Numbered from the stretch's first letter, positions 34,173-43,635 are shown. The stretch: 64,000 nt of DNA from T1Sed10-7 sp040904745 (GCA_040904745.1 JBBDSW010000186.1:14768-78767); one strand, 5' to 3'. The notes: a model not told the origin generated them from the sequence alone. A program made the numbers and translations.

Positions 34173-34664
34173 TCACCAACCCCGAACGAACACGGCGGTG
34201 GCCCAGGAGACGATCATCACGACCGCGAGGACGAGTTCGATGACGACGCCGACGCCGTAGGCCCGGAGCACGCTCAGCGCGGAGGATCGCGCTGCGGCGT
34301 GGTCACCCAGGCGCCACCACTCTCCGAGGTAGAGTCCCGCCAGTCCCCCGAGCAGGAAGCCGGCGACCGGCAGCAGGAAGAACCCGAGCAGTGCCCCGAC
34401 CGCGGCGATCGCCAACGAACGTGTCGACGCGCCGGCAGCACGCCCGCGGCGGGTCGGCAGCCAGATGGTTGCCAGCGTCCCGGCGGCGAACAACACGGTC
34501 AGCCAAGCCGCCACCCACCAACCGGTGGCGTCTGCCTCCAACCACAGCAACGAACCAACGCCGACGAGCCAGATGACGACGAGTCCGGGCAGCACGGGGA
34601 CGAGTACCCCGAAGAGCCCGATCAGCATGAGGAGGAGCGCGACGGTGACGATGGCGACCTCCAC
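34173..34664 (-). CDS. DUF456 family membrane protein
   Basis: 163 aa. The GTG 5 nt after GGGAGG is chosen over one 6 bp upstream that touches the ribosome site. Four to five hydrophobic spans carry the DUF456 pattern: GLFGVLVPVLPGLVVIW, ATIWLPTRRGRAAGAS and LGFFLLPVAGFLLGGLAGLYLGE, with its glycine zipper. Function unknown. It is convergent with the MFS gene and lies next to a tRNA gene on the same strand. Confidence 0.82.
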   Translation of the reverse strand: MEVAIVTVALLLMLIGLFGVLVPVLPGLVVIWLVGVGSLLWLEADATGWWVAAWLTVLFAAGTLATIWLPTRRGRAAGASTRSLAIAAVGALLGFFLLPVAGFLLGGLAGLYLGEWWRLGDHAAARSSALSVLRAYGVGVVIELVLAVVMIVSWATAVFVRGW

Positions 34665-34695
34665 CAGCACCTCCCGGTGATGACCAGCTTCGAGG

Positions 34696-34769
34696 TGGGC
34701 CGGGCGGGACTTGAACCCGCGCCTGACGGATTATGAGTCCGCTGCTCTGACCAGCTGAGCTACCGGCCC
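34696..34769 (-). tRNA. tRNA with CAU anticodon (tRNA-Met elongator or tRNA-Ile2)
   Basis: Cloverleaf on the reverse strand: acceptor GGGCCGG pairs with CCGGCCC, D-arm GCTCAGCTGGTCAGAGC, anticodon loop CTCATAA with CAT at 34733-34735, and T-arm GCGGGTTCAAGTCCCGC. Discriminator is A; CCA is not encoded. The CAU anticodon could be elongator Met or lysidine-modified Ile. Sequence by eye cannot separate them. It is not the initiator, which would have a GGG-CCC anticodon stem. Confidence 0.93.
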
Positions 34770-34837
34770 GAAGGAGAGAGAGCCTACTGTCGGGCCGGCC
34801 GCGACCGACACCACGCCGGACCTTCGAGGAGCCGCAG

Positions 34838-35467
34838 ATGCGCATCACCAAGTACCCACAGTCCTGCCTGGTCGTCGAGGTCGGAGGTGCCCGGTTGGCG
34901 ATCGACCCGGGCACCTTCGTCACCGCACGCTACGACCTCGCGGACCTCGGACATCTCGACGCGGTGCTCTTCACCCACCGTCACGCCGACCACCTCGACG
35001 TCGAGGCGGTCGATCCCCTGCTGGAAGCGGGTGTCGCGCTGTACGGCAACGCCGACGTCGTCGACCTGCTCGGCGCCGAACGGTGCTCCCGGATCGCTGC
35101 GGGCGAGCCCTTCACCGCAGCCGGGGTCGACATCGCCCCCTACGACCTGCCCCATGTGGTGATGGTCGACGGTTCCCCCGGACCTCCCAACACCGGGTTC
35201 CTGGTGGACGGGACGCTCTTCCATCCGGGTGACGGCATCGAACTGGAGGGGCTGCGGGCCCGCGTCCTCGCGGCGCCGATCGCCGGGCCGTCGATCAGCT
35301 TCCATGCCGCCTACCGCCTCGTCGCGCGGTTCAGCCCCGAGCTCGTGATCCCCATCCACTACGACGGGTTCATCGCCTCCCCGGAGCACTTCGCCCAGGT
35401 CTGTGATCTCGCCGAGGTACGCGTGCTCGCGCACGGCATGGCGACGGAGGTCCCGACGACAGCCTGA
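34838..35467 (+). CDS. MBL-fold metallo-hydrolase
   Basis: 209 aa, ATG after GAGGAG. The metallo-beta-lactamase HxHxDH motif is seen in TRHRHADHLDV as FTHRHADHLD; VIPIHYDGFI gives a later metal ligand, and FHPGDGI a middle one. It belongs to the UPF0173-like beta-lactamase superfamily. Such proteins hydrolyse esters, phosphodiesters or lactones, and the substrate is unknown. Single gene, 56 bp before an EamA transporter. Confidence 0.83.
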   Translation: MRITKYPQSCLVVEVGGARLAIDPGTFVTARYDLADLGHLDAVLFTHRHADHLDVEAVDPLLEAGVALYGNADVVDLLGAERCSRIAAGEPFTAAGVDIAPYDLPHVVMVDGSPGPPNTGFLVDGTLFHPGDGIELEGLRARVLAAPIAGPSISFHAAYRLVARFSPELVIPIHYDGFIASPEHFAQVCDLAEVRVLAHGMATEVPTTA

Positions 35468-35523
35468 GCCCGTGCGACGACGCGTCAGCGTCTCGTCGCG
35501 TCGTCGCAGGCAGGAGGTGTGAC

Positions 35524-36354
35524 GTGGGGAGCCTGCTCAGCCTGCTCGCCGCGGTCGGCTTCGGTGTGTCGGACGTCACCGGGGCCGTGGCGGCACGACG
35601 CGTCTCGGCGTTGACCGTCACCTTCGGCATGCAGGTCGTCGGGCTGTTCGTCCTGCTCCCGGCGCTGGCCTTCCTCCCGGGGGAGCCGTCCGCTCCGGCC
35701 TTCGCCCTCGGCGCCCTGGGGGGCGGGACCGGGACGCTCGGCCTGGTGCTCTACCTCCGCGCGATGGCGGTCGGCCCCATGGGGGTCATCTCGCCCATCG
35801 CCGCCCTCGTGGGCGCTGCGGTGCCCGTGACCTGGGGGCTGCTGCTCGCCGGCGATCGCCTCGCCCCCCGGCAGTTGGTGGGCATCGCGCTCGGGCTGGC
35901 CGCCGTCGTCGCGGTGGCCTACGTCCCAGGGGTCTCCGTGAAGGAGAGCGGCGTTCGCGGTCCGCTCGCCGCGCTGCTGGCCGGGGGTGGGTTCGGGCTG
36001 TTCTTCGTGGCACTGGACGCGACCCCGGCCGGGAGCGGGTTGTGGCCGCTGCTCGGTGCTCGCACGGCCGCGATCGTCATCTCCGCATCCGTGGCCGTCG
36101 TGCGTGGGCGCGACCTCGTGCCCCGACGGGTCGCTGGCCTCGTCACGATCAGCGGGCTCACCGACATGGCGGCCAACGTCCTGTTCCTTGAGGCCACCAG
36201 GGTCGGACTCCTCAGCCTCGTCTCCCTCCTCACCTCGCTGTTCCCCGTGGTCGCACTGCTCACCGCCCGGTGGTGGTTGCACGAGCGCCTGACGTCGCTG
36301 CAAGCGATCGGCGTCCTGGCGGCGCTCGTTGCGACGGGCCTCTTGGTCGTCTGA
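35524..36354 (+). CDS. EamA/DMT family transporter
   Basis: 276 aa, GTG start. Ten hydrophobic spans form two EamA repeats (about 1-130 and 140-276); each has the typical LYLRAMAVGPMGVISPI and LFLEATRVGLLSLVSLL region. Drug/metabolite superfamily exporters of this size move amino acids or metabolites out of the cell. No substrate clue. Follows the MBL gene in the same direction. Confidence 0.85.
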   Translation: MGSLLSLLAAVGFGVSDVTGAVAARRVSALTVTFGMQVVGLFVLLPALAFLPGEPSAPAFALGALGGGTGTLGLVLYLRAMAVGPMGVISPIAALVGAAVPVTWGLLLAGDRLAPRQLVGIALGLAAVVAVAYVPGVSVKESGVRGPLAALLAGGGFGLFFVALDATPAGSGLWPLLGARTAAIVISASVAVVRGRDLVPRRVAGLVTISGLTDMAANVLFLEATRVGLLSLVSLLTSLFPVVALLTARWWLHERLTSLQAIGVLAALVATGLLVV

Positions 36355-36447
36355 CCACACGGGTCACGTGGCCATCCGCCGGTGGTCGTCGTGGACACCG
36401 CATCGGACACTCGGTCCTCGATCGCTCCCTCGAGGCTCGAACCGCCG

Positions 36448-37854
36448 ATGACCACCACGACGACCACCGCGCACGATCACGGCAGCTGGCCACGCCGTGC
36501 CGCGCGTTCCTGGCGGCGTCTGCGACGACGGGCCTTGGACGTCCTCGACCGAGCCCTGCAGGCCCGTCCGACCCGCAGGATCACGTGGGCGGGTCCGGTC
36601 CCGGTCACCTACGTGATCTGGAACGCGTTCTCGGTCGGCGGCACGGTCCGCACCGTCCTGCGGCAGGCAGAGGGCCTGCTCGACCAGGGGCATCAGGTCA
36701 CGGTCGTCTCCGTCCTCCGTCACCCCAGCCAGGAACACCCGTTCTTCGACGTCGACCCACGTCTGAACCTCGAGGTGCTGGTGGACCGGCACCGGCTGGC
36801 CACGACGCGCACCCCGCTCGGGCGGCTCCGCCGCTGGCTCGATGGCAAGCCGCGCCTCACCTCGCAGTTCTCCATCGGACGTGAGCAGCAGGCGAGTCTG
36901 CTGGTCGACCTCACGCTGCTGCACAGGCTCATCCGGGCGCGAGGCGTGGTGGTCGGGACCCGCGTCGGTGTGAACCTGGCCATCGCCCGCTTCGCACACC
37001 CCCGCGCCACGAAGGTGGCCCAGGAGCACCTCCATCTGGACCACTACGAGCGTGCCGTCCGGTCGGCGCTGCTGAGGCACGCGCCGCGGCTCGACGCGAT
37101 CGCCTGCCTGACCGAGGCCGACGCGAACACCTACCGCGACGCGCTGGGCGACGACGCACCCACGGTCATCGTGCTTCCCAACCCGATCCCCGATCAGCTG
37201 CCACGCCCCGCATCCCGACAGCGGCCGCGGATCGTCTCCGTGGGGCGGCTGGCGGCCAGCAAGGGCTTCGACCAGTTGATCACGGCCTTCGCGCAGGTCG
37301 CGGATGCCCATCCGGACTGGGAGCTCCGGATCGTCGGCTCCGGTCCCTGGCGTGGACGGCTCGAGGAACAGGTCCGTGGCCTCGGGCTCGAGGACAGGAT
37401 CACCATCGCGCCGGAGACCAAGGACGTGGCCGGCGAGCTCGCCGCGGCCTCGGTGTTCGGCTTGAGCGCCCGACACGAGGGGTTCGGGATCGTGCTGCTC
37501 GAGGCGATGGCGGCCGGACTCCCGGTCGTGAGCATGGCCTCCCCGCAGGGGCCTCGCGAGCTCCTGCGCCATGAGCGCAACGCGCTGGTCACCCCACCAG
37601 GTGACGTGGCGGCCTTCGCTGGGCAACTGGACCGCTTGCTGCGCGACCCGGTGCTCCAGGGGCAGCTCGCGCACGCGGGGCGGCGCTTCGTCACCCGTTT
37701 CACGACCTCGACGATCACCGCGCGCTGGTCGCAACTGCTCGAGGAACTGGCCCGCGGACGGCCGTCACCGACGGTCACCCCAGCTGATCGAAGCGGCGCG
37801 CATCGGCGTCGTCCAGGAAGCCGTAGGGGTAGTCCGGTGGCGTCGGCTGGCTGA
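36448..37854 (+). CDS. GT4-family glycosyltransferase
   Basis: 468 aa from the ATG before a poly-Thr stretch; a GTG 66 bp upstream is a weaker choice. GT-B fold: the N-terminal half (YVIWNAFSVGGTVRTVLRQA) binds acceptor, the C-terminal half has VSVGRLAASKGFDQLI, RIVGSGPWR and the nucleotide-sugar EX7E motif in HEGFGIVLLEAMAAGLP. It transfers sugar from a nucleotide donor to a glycan or teichoic-acid-like polymer. The C-terminal ~27 residues are antisense to the convergent aldo/keto reductase (80-bp overlap). Confidence 0.86.
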   Translation: MTTTTTTAHDHGSWPRRAARSWRRLRRRALDVLDRALQARPTRRITWAGPVPVTYVIWNAFSVGGTVRTVLRQAEGLLDQGHQVTVVSVLRHPSQEHPFFDVDPRLNLEVLVDRHRLATTRTPLGRLRRWLDGKPRLTSQFSIGREQQASLLVDLTLLHRLIRARGVVVGTRVGVNLAIARFAHPRATKVAQEHLHLDHYERAVRSALLRHAPRLDAIACLTEADANTYRDALGDDAPTVIVLPNPIPDQLPRPASRQRPRIVSVGRLAASKGFDQLITAFAQVADAHPDWELRIVGSGPWRGRLEEQVRGLGLEDRITIAPETKDVAGELAAASVFGLSARHEGFGIVLLEAMAAGLPVVSMASPQGPRELLRHERNALVTPPGDVAAFAGQLDRLLRDPVLQGQLAHAGRRFVTRFTTSTITARWSQLLEELARGRPSPTVTPADRSGAHRRRPGSRRGSPVASAG

Positions 37855-38803
37855 CCGCGTCGAGCCGCGTGAGATCGTCGACCGTCAGATCGAGCTCGGC
37901 CGCGCCGAGGTTGTCCTGGAGCTGCGCGTCCGTGCGGACACCGAGGATCGTCGAGGTCACCCCGGGCTGGGCGCCGACCCATGCCAGCGCGACCTGGCTC
38001 ATCGTCGCGTCGTGGGCCGCGGCGACCTCGGCCACGACATCGAGGACCCGGAAGGTGTGCTCGTTGGCTCGCTTGCCGTAGGCCTCGACGCCGCGCTCCG
38101 GATCCTCGCCCAGCCTGGTCGCACCGCTCGGACGCTCCTCCCGCCGGTACTTGCCCGTCAGCCAACCGCCGCCGAGCGGGGACCACGGCAGCAGCCCGAC
38201 GCCCTCGTCGAGTGCGCAGGGGACGAGCTCCCACTCGATCTCGCGCGCGAGCAGGTTGTACTGCGGTTGGAGGGTGACGATCGGGCTCAGCCCGGCGGAC
38301 CGGGCGGTGTCGACGATCCGCTGGAGCTGGTACCCGCGGACGTTGGAGACCCCGAGTGCACGCACCTTGCCCGCCCGGACCAGGTCATCGAGCGTGCTGA
38401 GCCACGCCTCGACCGGGGTCAGCGGGTCCCAGGCGTGGATCTGGTAGAGATCGATGTGATCGACGCCGAGCCGCGTGAGGCTCGCATCGATCGCCCGGTG
38501 GAGGTGGGCGGCGGAGAGGCCCTGGTCGTTCGGGCCGGCGTCATCGCCGACCGGGAACCGTGCCTTGGTCGCAACGACCACGTCGTCGCGAACCCGCCGG
38601 TCAGCCAGCCAGCGACCGACGATCCGCTCGCTGTCCCCACCGACGTACACGTCGGCGACATCGAGCAGGTTCCCGCCGGCTTCCCGGTAGGCATCGAGGA
38701 TGTCGAACGCTTCGGCCTCCGGGGTCTCCTGTCCGAAGGTCATCGTTCCGAGCGCGAGGCTGGAGACCAGCTGCCCGCTCTCTCCCAGCGTCCTCTGTTC
38801 CAT
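37775..38803 (-). CDS. Aldo/keto reductase
   Basis: 342 aa, ATG start after GGAG. The AKR barrel is complete: catalytic Asp and Tyr in LLDVADVYVGGDSE, Lys in VVVATKARF, His in DLYQIHAWD, and the coenzyme loop WSPLGGGWLTGKYRR. It is of the AKR with predicted NADPH use and reduces carbonyls; some relatives are potassium-channel beta-like. It is transcribed opposite to the glycosyltransferase and downstream of an F420 enzyme (32 bp). Confidence 0.87.
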   Translation of the reverse strand: MEQRTLGESGQLVSSLALGTMTFGQETPEAEAFDILDAYREAGGNLLDVADVYVGGDSERIVGRWLADRRVRDDVVVATKARFPVGDDAGPNDQGLSAAHLHRAIDASLTRLGVDHIDLYQIHAWDPLTPVEAWLSTLDDLVRAGKVRALGVSNVRGYQLQRIVDTARSAGLSPIVTLQPQYNLLAREIEWELVPCALDEGVGLLPWSPLGGGWLTGKYRREERPSGATRLGEDPERGVEAYGKRANEHTFRVLDVVAEVAAAHDATMSQVALAWVGAQPGVTSTILGVRTDAQLQDNLGAAELDLTVDDLTRLDAVSQPTPPDYPYGFLDDADARRFDQLG

Positions 38804-38835
38804 GATCGCTCCGTCCTTCGCCAGCTCGCCCCGCG

Positions 38836-39771
38836 TCAGGCGCGGGCGAGTTCGCCCATGATGCCGACCATCTCCACGTCATCATGGAGCTGATGCTGCA
38901 ACATGAACCGGGACACGCCTGCTTGCGTGTAGGTCTGCAGTCGCTGCGCGGCCTGGTCGACGGTGCCGACCACCCACTCGCTCTTCAAGCCGTCGAGCCA
39001 GGCGTCGAGGTCGCCGCCGGCCCCGGAGCTCGCCTTGAGTCGTCCAGCACGATCACGGACCTCGGCCTCGTCGCGACCGAGCAGGCATCCGGTCATGATC
39101 GACATCGGCAGCGGCTCCCGACCAGCGTCCGCGCAGGCAGCATCGAGCTTGCGCTTGCGCTCCCGGGCGTCCTCGGGGGAGGGGAACGTGGTGTTGTACT
39201 CGTCGGCGAACCGGGCGGCCAGACGGGAGGAGCGTGGCCCCGCGGCGCCGCCGAGGATCAGGGGCACGCTCGGCGACTGGAGGGGCTTGGGGTTCGCCTC
39301 GCAACCCTCGAGCCGGTAGTGGGCACCGTGATGATCGAAACGGTCCTCGGTGAACTGCCTTCGGACGATCTCCACCTGCTCCTCGAACACCTCGTAGCGC
39401 GTCCCGAGGTCTTGGAACGGGAACCCGTAGGTGCGATGCTCGAGCTCGTGCCAGCCGGCCCCCATCCCGAGCTCGACCCGGCCGCCGGAGATGTGGTCCG
39501 CGGTGACGACGCCCTTGGCCAGCACCGACGGGTGCCGGAACGAGGTCGGTGAGACCATCGTGCCGAGCCGGATGCGCTGGGTCACCGCCGCCAGTCCCCC
39601 GAGCGTGACCCACGCATCCAACGAGGAACGTTCGGTCCTCGACGCCACCGACTGGTAGTGGTCGGATCGGAACAACCCCTCGAGCCCGGCATCCTCGACG
39701 GCCCGGCCGAGCGCGACCCACTGCTCCCAGGTCACCGACTCCTGCCCCTCGATCATCAGGTTCACACGCAA
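38836..39771 (-). CDS. LLM-class F420-dependent oxidoreductase
   Basis: 311 aa, from a TTG start placed 7 nt after GAGGAG; an upstream start would add 13 residues without a ribosome site. The bacterial luciferase-like fold shows as MRVNLMIEGQES, LFRSDHYQSVA, RIRLGTMVSPTSFRHPSVLAKG and LGMGAGWHELEH. The family uses F420 for hydride transfer on small molecules. It lies 32 bp upstream of the aldo/keto reductase, likely co-transcribed. Substrate unknown. Confidence 0.85.
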   Translation of the reverse strand: MRVNLMIEGQESVTWEQWVALGRAVEDAGLEGLFRSDHYQSVASRTERSSLDAWVTLGGLAAVTQRIRLGTMVSPTSFRHPSVLAKGVVTADHISGGRVELGMGAGWHELEHRTYGFPFQDLGTRYEVFEEQVEIVRRQFTEDRFDHHGAHYRLEGCEANPKPLQSPSVPLILGGAAGPRSSRLAARFADEYNTTFPSPEDARERKRKLDAACADAGREPLPMSIMTGCLLGRDEAEVRDRAGRLKASSGAGGDLDAWLDGLKSEWVVGTVDQAAQRLQTYTQAGVSRFMLQHQLHDDVEMVGIMGELARA

Positions 39772-39856
39772 CTGGCGGCTCCTCGTCGGCTGGCTCCTCA
39801 CGCTAACCATCGCGCACGCTACGAGGAACCCGTCGGACGACCCTGATCCTCACGCC

Positions 39857-41146
39857 TCAGGCCGGATCGATCCGGTACACACCACCGTCGAGGTCGAGCA
39901 CCAGCACCTCGCCGGCGGGGTCGGTCGCGAAGGAGACGACCGCGCCCGCGTCGATGCCGAGCTCGGCCTGCTCGGCCACCTGCCCGTCATCGTCGATGCG
40001 CAGGCCCCGCACCATCCCGTTGCAGGAGTCGGCGTAGAGGTAGACCCCGGTCAGCTCGGGGATCTCCTCGCCCCGGTAGACGACGCCGCCGGTGACGGCA
40101 CAACCCTCCGGCCCGCGCGTCTCGTACTCGTAGATCGGCGCGACGTGGTCGTCCGGCTCGCTGCCCGCGAAGGAGCCGGTTCCCTCCATCAGGTTCCACC
40201 CGAAGTTGGCACCGCGGGCGTCCTCCAGGGCGACGCGGTTGATCTCCTCACGCGCGTCCTGTCCGACATCGCCGATCCAGAGCGCATCGGTCTCCGGATC
40301 GAAGGAGAACCGCCACGGGTTGCGGAGCCCGTAGGCGAAGATCTCCGGGGCGGCGTCCTCGACGTCGACGAACGGGTTGCTCTCGGGTACCGCATACGGG
40401 TCACCGCCCTGGGGGTCGATCCTCAGCAGCGAGCCGAGCGGGGTGGAGAGGTCCTGGCCGGCACCGAGGGGATCACCGGCGGCCCCACCATCACCGAGCC
40501 CGAGGTAGAGGAGGTCATCGGGTCCGATGCTCACGTGCCCACCGTTGTGGTTGGCATACGGCTGCTCGTGGGTGAAGACCTCCCGGCGACGCTCGCCGAC
40601 GACGCGGCCATCCTCGACGGCTACCGCGAGGAGCACGGTCTCTCCGTCGGGACCGGTCAAGGAGAGGTAGAGCGCGCGCCCATCGGCGGCGAACGCGATG
40701 CCGAGCAGCCCTCGCTCGCTGTCGAGGGTGGTCTCGGCCGAGACGTCGACGACCGGGTCCCCGGGCCCTTCGGTGGTGAGCGGGTGCACGGTGCCAGCAC
40801 GCTCGGCGACGTAGAGCCTCCCGTCGGGACCCACGTCAGCGGCGGTGGGTGAGTCCATCGAGGCGAGCGGTGTAAGGGTCAGGTCGACCTTCAGGTCCGG
40901 CTCGGGCGCGGCCTCCCCCGGATCGGTGGCTCGATCTCCCCCGTCCTGCCCGTCCAAGCGCCCCTCCCCGTCGCCCGTGGCATCGTCGTCATCGGGGCGC
41001 TCTTCCTCGGATCCAACGTCGTCATCCTCGCTCGCTGGGTCGGGTCCGCCATCGCCACACCCGGCCAGCGCCAGCCCCAGGGCGAGCAGGAGCGCGACGC
41101 GCGTGCCATCGCCCCGTTGCAGCCCGCGATGGTTGGTTCCGCTCAT
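39857..41146 (-). CDS. PQQ-type sugar dehydrogenase-like lipoprotein (glucose/sorbosone dehydrogenase fold)
   Basis: 429 aa. A signal peptide ends in lipobox LALAGC, then a long acidic linker (about 30-85) and a six-bladed beta-propeller. Family marks are SPTAADVGPDGRLYVAERAG, DSERGLLGIAFA, HNGGHVSIGPDDLLYLGLGD and YGLRNPWRFSFDPETDALW. Soluble PQQ glucose dehydrogenases and aldose-sugar dehydrogenases have this fold. It is an outer-face lipoprotein, probably an oxidoreductase with PQQ, but the active-site set was not checked residue by residue. Confidence 0.84.
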   Translation of the reverse strand: MSGTNHRGLQRGDGTRVALLLALGLALAGCGDGGPDPASEDDDVGSEEERPDDDDATGDGEGRLDGQDGGDRATDPGEAAPEPDLKVDLTLTPLASMDSPTAADVGPDGRLYVAERAGTVHPLTTEGPGDPVVDVSAETTLDSERGLLGIAFAADGRALYLSLTGPDGETVLLAVAVEDGRVVGERRREVFTHEQPYANHNGGHVSIGPDDLLYLGLGDGGAAGDPLGAGQDLSTPLGSLLRIDPQGGDPYAVPESNPFVDVEDAAPEIFAYGLRNPWRFSFDPETDALWIGDVGQDAREEINRVALEDARGANFGWNLMEGTGSFAGSEPDDHVAPIYEYETRGPEGCAVTGGVVYRGEEIPELTGVYLYADSCNGMVRGLRIDDDGQVAEQAELGIDAGAVVSFATDPAGEVLVLDLDGGVYRIDPA

Positions 41147-41156
41147 AGGAGCGAGG

Positions 41157-41903
41157 CTACCGAGGTGGCGACGCACGCCGACGTGGCCCCGGCGTGGGTG
41201 CAGGCGGGACACGGGCCGAGATCACGATCGGTCGGCCGCGGTCGCGCTGCGTCGCTGGCTCGGGCACCCGCAGCACCTCACCAGCCCCGGCGATGGCGTC
41301 GGCCACCCAGGCGCAGACCGCGGCATCGACCACATCGTCGGGGGCTGCCAGCTCATCTCCCGGGAACCGGTCGGGAAGCGTGACACCGTGCCGCGCGAGC
41401 AGGGCCCGACGGGTCGTGATCCCGGCCCAGGTGCGCTTGCGCGGCACGGCATCACCCGCCAGGAGCGCGTAGGCGAGCTCCGGGTGGACCTCGTGCAGTG
41501 CGTGGCCGGCCATGACGAGCGCATCCACCTCGATGATCGCGGGCAGGATGCGCCAGGTCTGCATGCTGATACCGCTGCCCGCGACCTCCTCCGCCCGCAC
41601 CGTCGCGGCCCCGTGCGTCGTGAGGTCCCCAGCACGGACCTCGTCCGCAACGGTGCGGGGCGGGGCGGAGAAGACGCTGCTGGCGCGCCCCGGAAGCAGG
41701 ACCCTGGCCGCCCGGTCCGCGTCCCGGGGTCCGTCGACCAAGCCGATGGGCATGTCGACCGCGACCGCATCGAACGCGCTTCCCGCCAGCGCCTCGTCGA
41801 GTTCGGTGACCACCTCCACGGTCCCGACCTCCCCGTCCACGAGGCTGACCGTGACCCAACCGGCGCGGCATCCGTCCGCGCCGAGCACCCGACGCGGCGC
41901 CAT
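41157..41903 (-). CDS. DUF429 family protein (RNase H-like predicted nuclease)
   Basis: 248 aa, ATG directly after an in-frame GTG. DUF429 features are GADGCRAGWVTVSLVDGEV at the N-terminus, then DAVAVDMPIGLVD with conserved acidics, SSVFSAPPR and TTRRALLARHG. The RNase H-like fold with acidic residues suggests nuclease or hydrolase action; no biochemistry is known to me for this branch. It lies 10 bp from the sugar-dehydrogenase-like gene on the same strand. Confidence 0.78.
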   Translation of the reverse strand: MAPRRVLGADGCRAGWVTVSLVDGEVGTVEVVTELDEALAGSAFDAVAVDMPIGLVDGPRDADRAARVLLPGRASSVFSAPPRTVADEVRAGDLTTHGAATVRAEEVAGSGISMQTWRILPAIIEVDALVMAGHALHEVHPELAYALLAGDAVPRKRTWAGITTRRALLARHGVTLPDRFPGDELAAPDDVVDAAVCAWVADAIAGAGEVLRVPEPATQRDRGRPIVISARVPPAPTPGPRRRASPPR

Positions 41904-41955
41904 CACCGGCCCGTCCGGGAGCTGACACCGAGCTCATGGAGCATCCGGGCGAGCC

Positions 41956-43173
41956 TCAGTCCGTGGGCCGGTAGTGCTTCAGCTCACGGCGGGCGAGCGC
42001 CATCTCGTGCACCTCGTCGGGGCCGTCGGCCATCCGGAGCGTGCGCGCGTGCGCCCACATCATGGCCAGCGGGGTGTCATCGGTGAACCCCGCTCCCCCG
42101 TGGGTCTGGATCGCCTTGTCGAGCACCCACTCGGCCATGGACGGTGCGACGATCTTGATGGCCGCGATCTCCATCCGCGCACCGCGGTTGCCGACCGTGT
42201 CCATCAGATGGGCGGTCTTGAGCGTCAACAGGCGTGCCTGCTCGATCCGGACCCGCGCCTGAGCCACCCAGTGGTGGAGCATGCCCTGATCCGCGATCGG
42301 CTTGCCGAACGGCGTGCGCTGCCAGGCCCGTGCACACATCAGGTCGAACGCCCGCTCAGCGATGCCGATCAACCGCATGCAGTGGTGGATCCGCCCCGGA
42401 CCCAGCCGTTGTTGCGCGATCGCGAACCCGTCACCCTCGCTGCCCAGGAGGTTGTCGACCGGGACGCGCACATCGGTGAACGACACCTCGGGATGGCCGC
42501 CGTGCCCGTCGTAGCGACCGAAGACGGGCAACTCCCGCACCACCTCGACGCCGGGGGTGTCCATCGGGACCAGGACCATCGACTGCTGGTGGTAGGGGTC
42601 GGCCTCGGGGTCGGTCACCCCCATCAGGATGCCCACCGCGCAGCGCGGGTCGGAAGCGCCCGATGACCACCACTTCCGACCGTCGATCACGTAGTGATCG
42701 CCGTCACGCTCGATCCGTGTGCGGATGTTGCGCGCATCGGAGGAGGCCACCGCCGGCTCGGTCATGAAGAACGCGGAGCGGATCTCCTGTTCGAGCAGTG
42801 GCTGGAGCCAGCGTTCCTGCTGGGCGGGCGTGCCGAACAGGTGCAGGACCTCCATGTTGCCCGAATCCGGTGCCGCGCCGTTGGTCACCACCGGCGCGAT
42901 CAGGGGCGATCGTCCGGTGATCTCCGCGAGGTGTGCGTAGTCGAGGTTGGACAGGCCCGCACCGTGCTCCTCGTCGGGGAGGAAGAGGTTCCACAGACCC
43001 CGAGCGCGCGCTTCGTCACGGAGTTCGGTGAGGATCGGCGGATGGTGGTGGCGTTCCTCCGACGCCGCGAGCTGGGCGTGGTAGGTCACCTCGTGGGGGA
43101 TGACGCGCTCGGAGACGAACGCGGTGAGCTCCTCGTGCAGCCGACGCCCTTCAGGGCTCAACCCCAGATCCAC
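41956..43173 (-). CDS. Acyl-CoA dehydrogenase
   Basis: 405 aa, second of two close GTGs, 8 nt after the GGGAG site. The ACAD core is clear: FFMTEPAVASSDARNI and KWWSSGASDPRC (FAD and substrate contacts), VDNLLGSEGDGFAIAQQRLGPGRIHHCMR, and the C-terminal IQTHGGAGFTDDTPLA. The enzyme oxidises an acyl-CoA at alpha-beta using FAD and passes electrons to ETF. It resembles the medium/branched-chain acyl-CoA dehydrogenase group with about 400 aa. Single gene in context. Confidence 0.88.
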   Translation of the reverse strand: MDLGLSPEGRRLHEELTAFVSERVIPHEVTYHAQLAASEERHHHPPILTELRDEARARGLWNLFLPDEEHGAGLSNLDYAHLAEITGRSPLIAPVVTNGAAPDSGNMEVLHLFGTPAQQERWLQPLLEQEIRSAFFMTEPAVASSDARNIRTRIERDGDHYVIDGRKWWSSGASDPRCAVGILMGVTDPEADPYHQQSMVLVPMDTPGVEVVRELPVFGRYDGHGGHPEVSFTDVRVPVDNLLGSEGDGFAIAQQRLGPGRIHHCMRLIGIAERAFDLMCARAWQRTPFGKPIADQGMLHHWVAQARVRIEQARLLTLKTAHLMDTVGNRGARMEIAAIKIVAPSMAEWVLDKAIQTHGGAGFTDDTPLAMMWAHARTLRMADGPDEVHEMALARRELKHYRPTD

Positions 43174-43254
43174 GACCACGGCTCCCTCGTCGGCTCCGAC
43201 GCCAACGCTAGAGGCTCCGGTGGCGGCTCACCCCATCGGCGGGACCCGCAGGAA

Positions 43255-43506
43255 CTAGCCGAGGTTCGGACCGTCTTCGGCCCGTGCCTCCTTGAAGCCC
43301 TCGATGGCCGACCCGGTGACGTCTCTGACGAGGTGCTTGGCCTCCGTCGTGGCGCGCGCGGCCCCGTGACGGGCCCGCTGAGCCGCGTCGCGACGAGCCT
43401 GCCGACGGCGCTCCTCGCCATGCTCGGGATCGAAGAGGTACATAGCCCCGGCTCCGGCAGCGACGCCGACGGAGAACGTGAACAGGGTCCGGATACGCAC
43501 GTGCAT
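43255..43506 (-). CDS. Small YtxH-like single-pass membrane protein
   Basis: 83 aa from ATG; a GTG at 43500 fits the GAGAGG ribosome site better and would remove two residues. One hydrophobic helix (FTFSVGVAAGAGAMYLF) precedes DPEHGEERRRQARRDAAQRA, a motif of YtxH-like and actinobacterial short membrane proteins (basic coiled helix). Function unknown, perhaps envelope-associated. It is downstream of the Rpf-domain gene and followed by the acyl-CoA dehydrogenase. Confidence 0.65.
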   Translation of the reverse strand: MHVRIRTLFTFSVGVAAGAGAMYLFDPEHGEERRRQARRDAAQRARHGAARATTEAKHLVRDVTGSAIEGFKEARAEDGPNLG

Positions 43507-43635
43507 GACCTCTCGGTGGGGGTCGTCTGGGGAGGTCTCCTGGGATCCCGGTGCCTGCGGGATGCGCGGCACCAGGTTCCGGGAGCTGGGACCGGTTCTA
43601 GCGCCTGCACCCCACCGAAGTCGAGCCGAGCAGGC

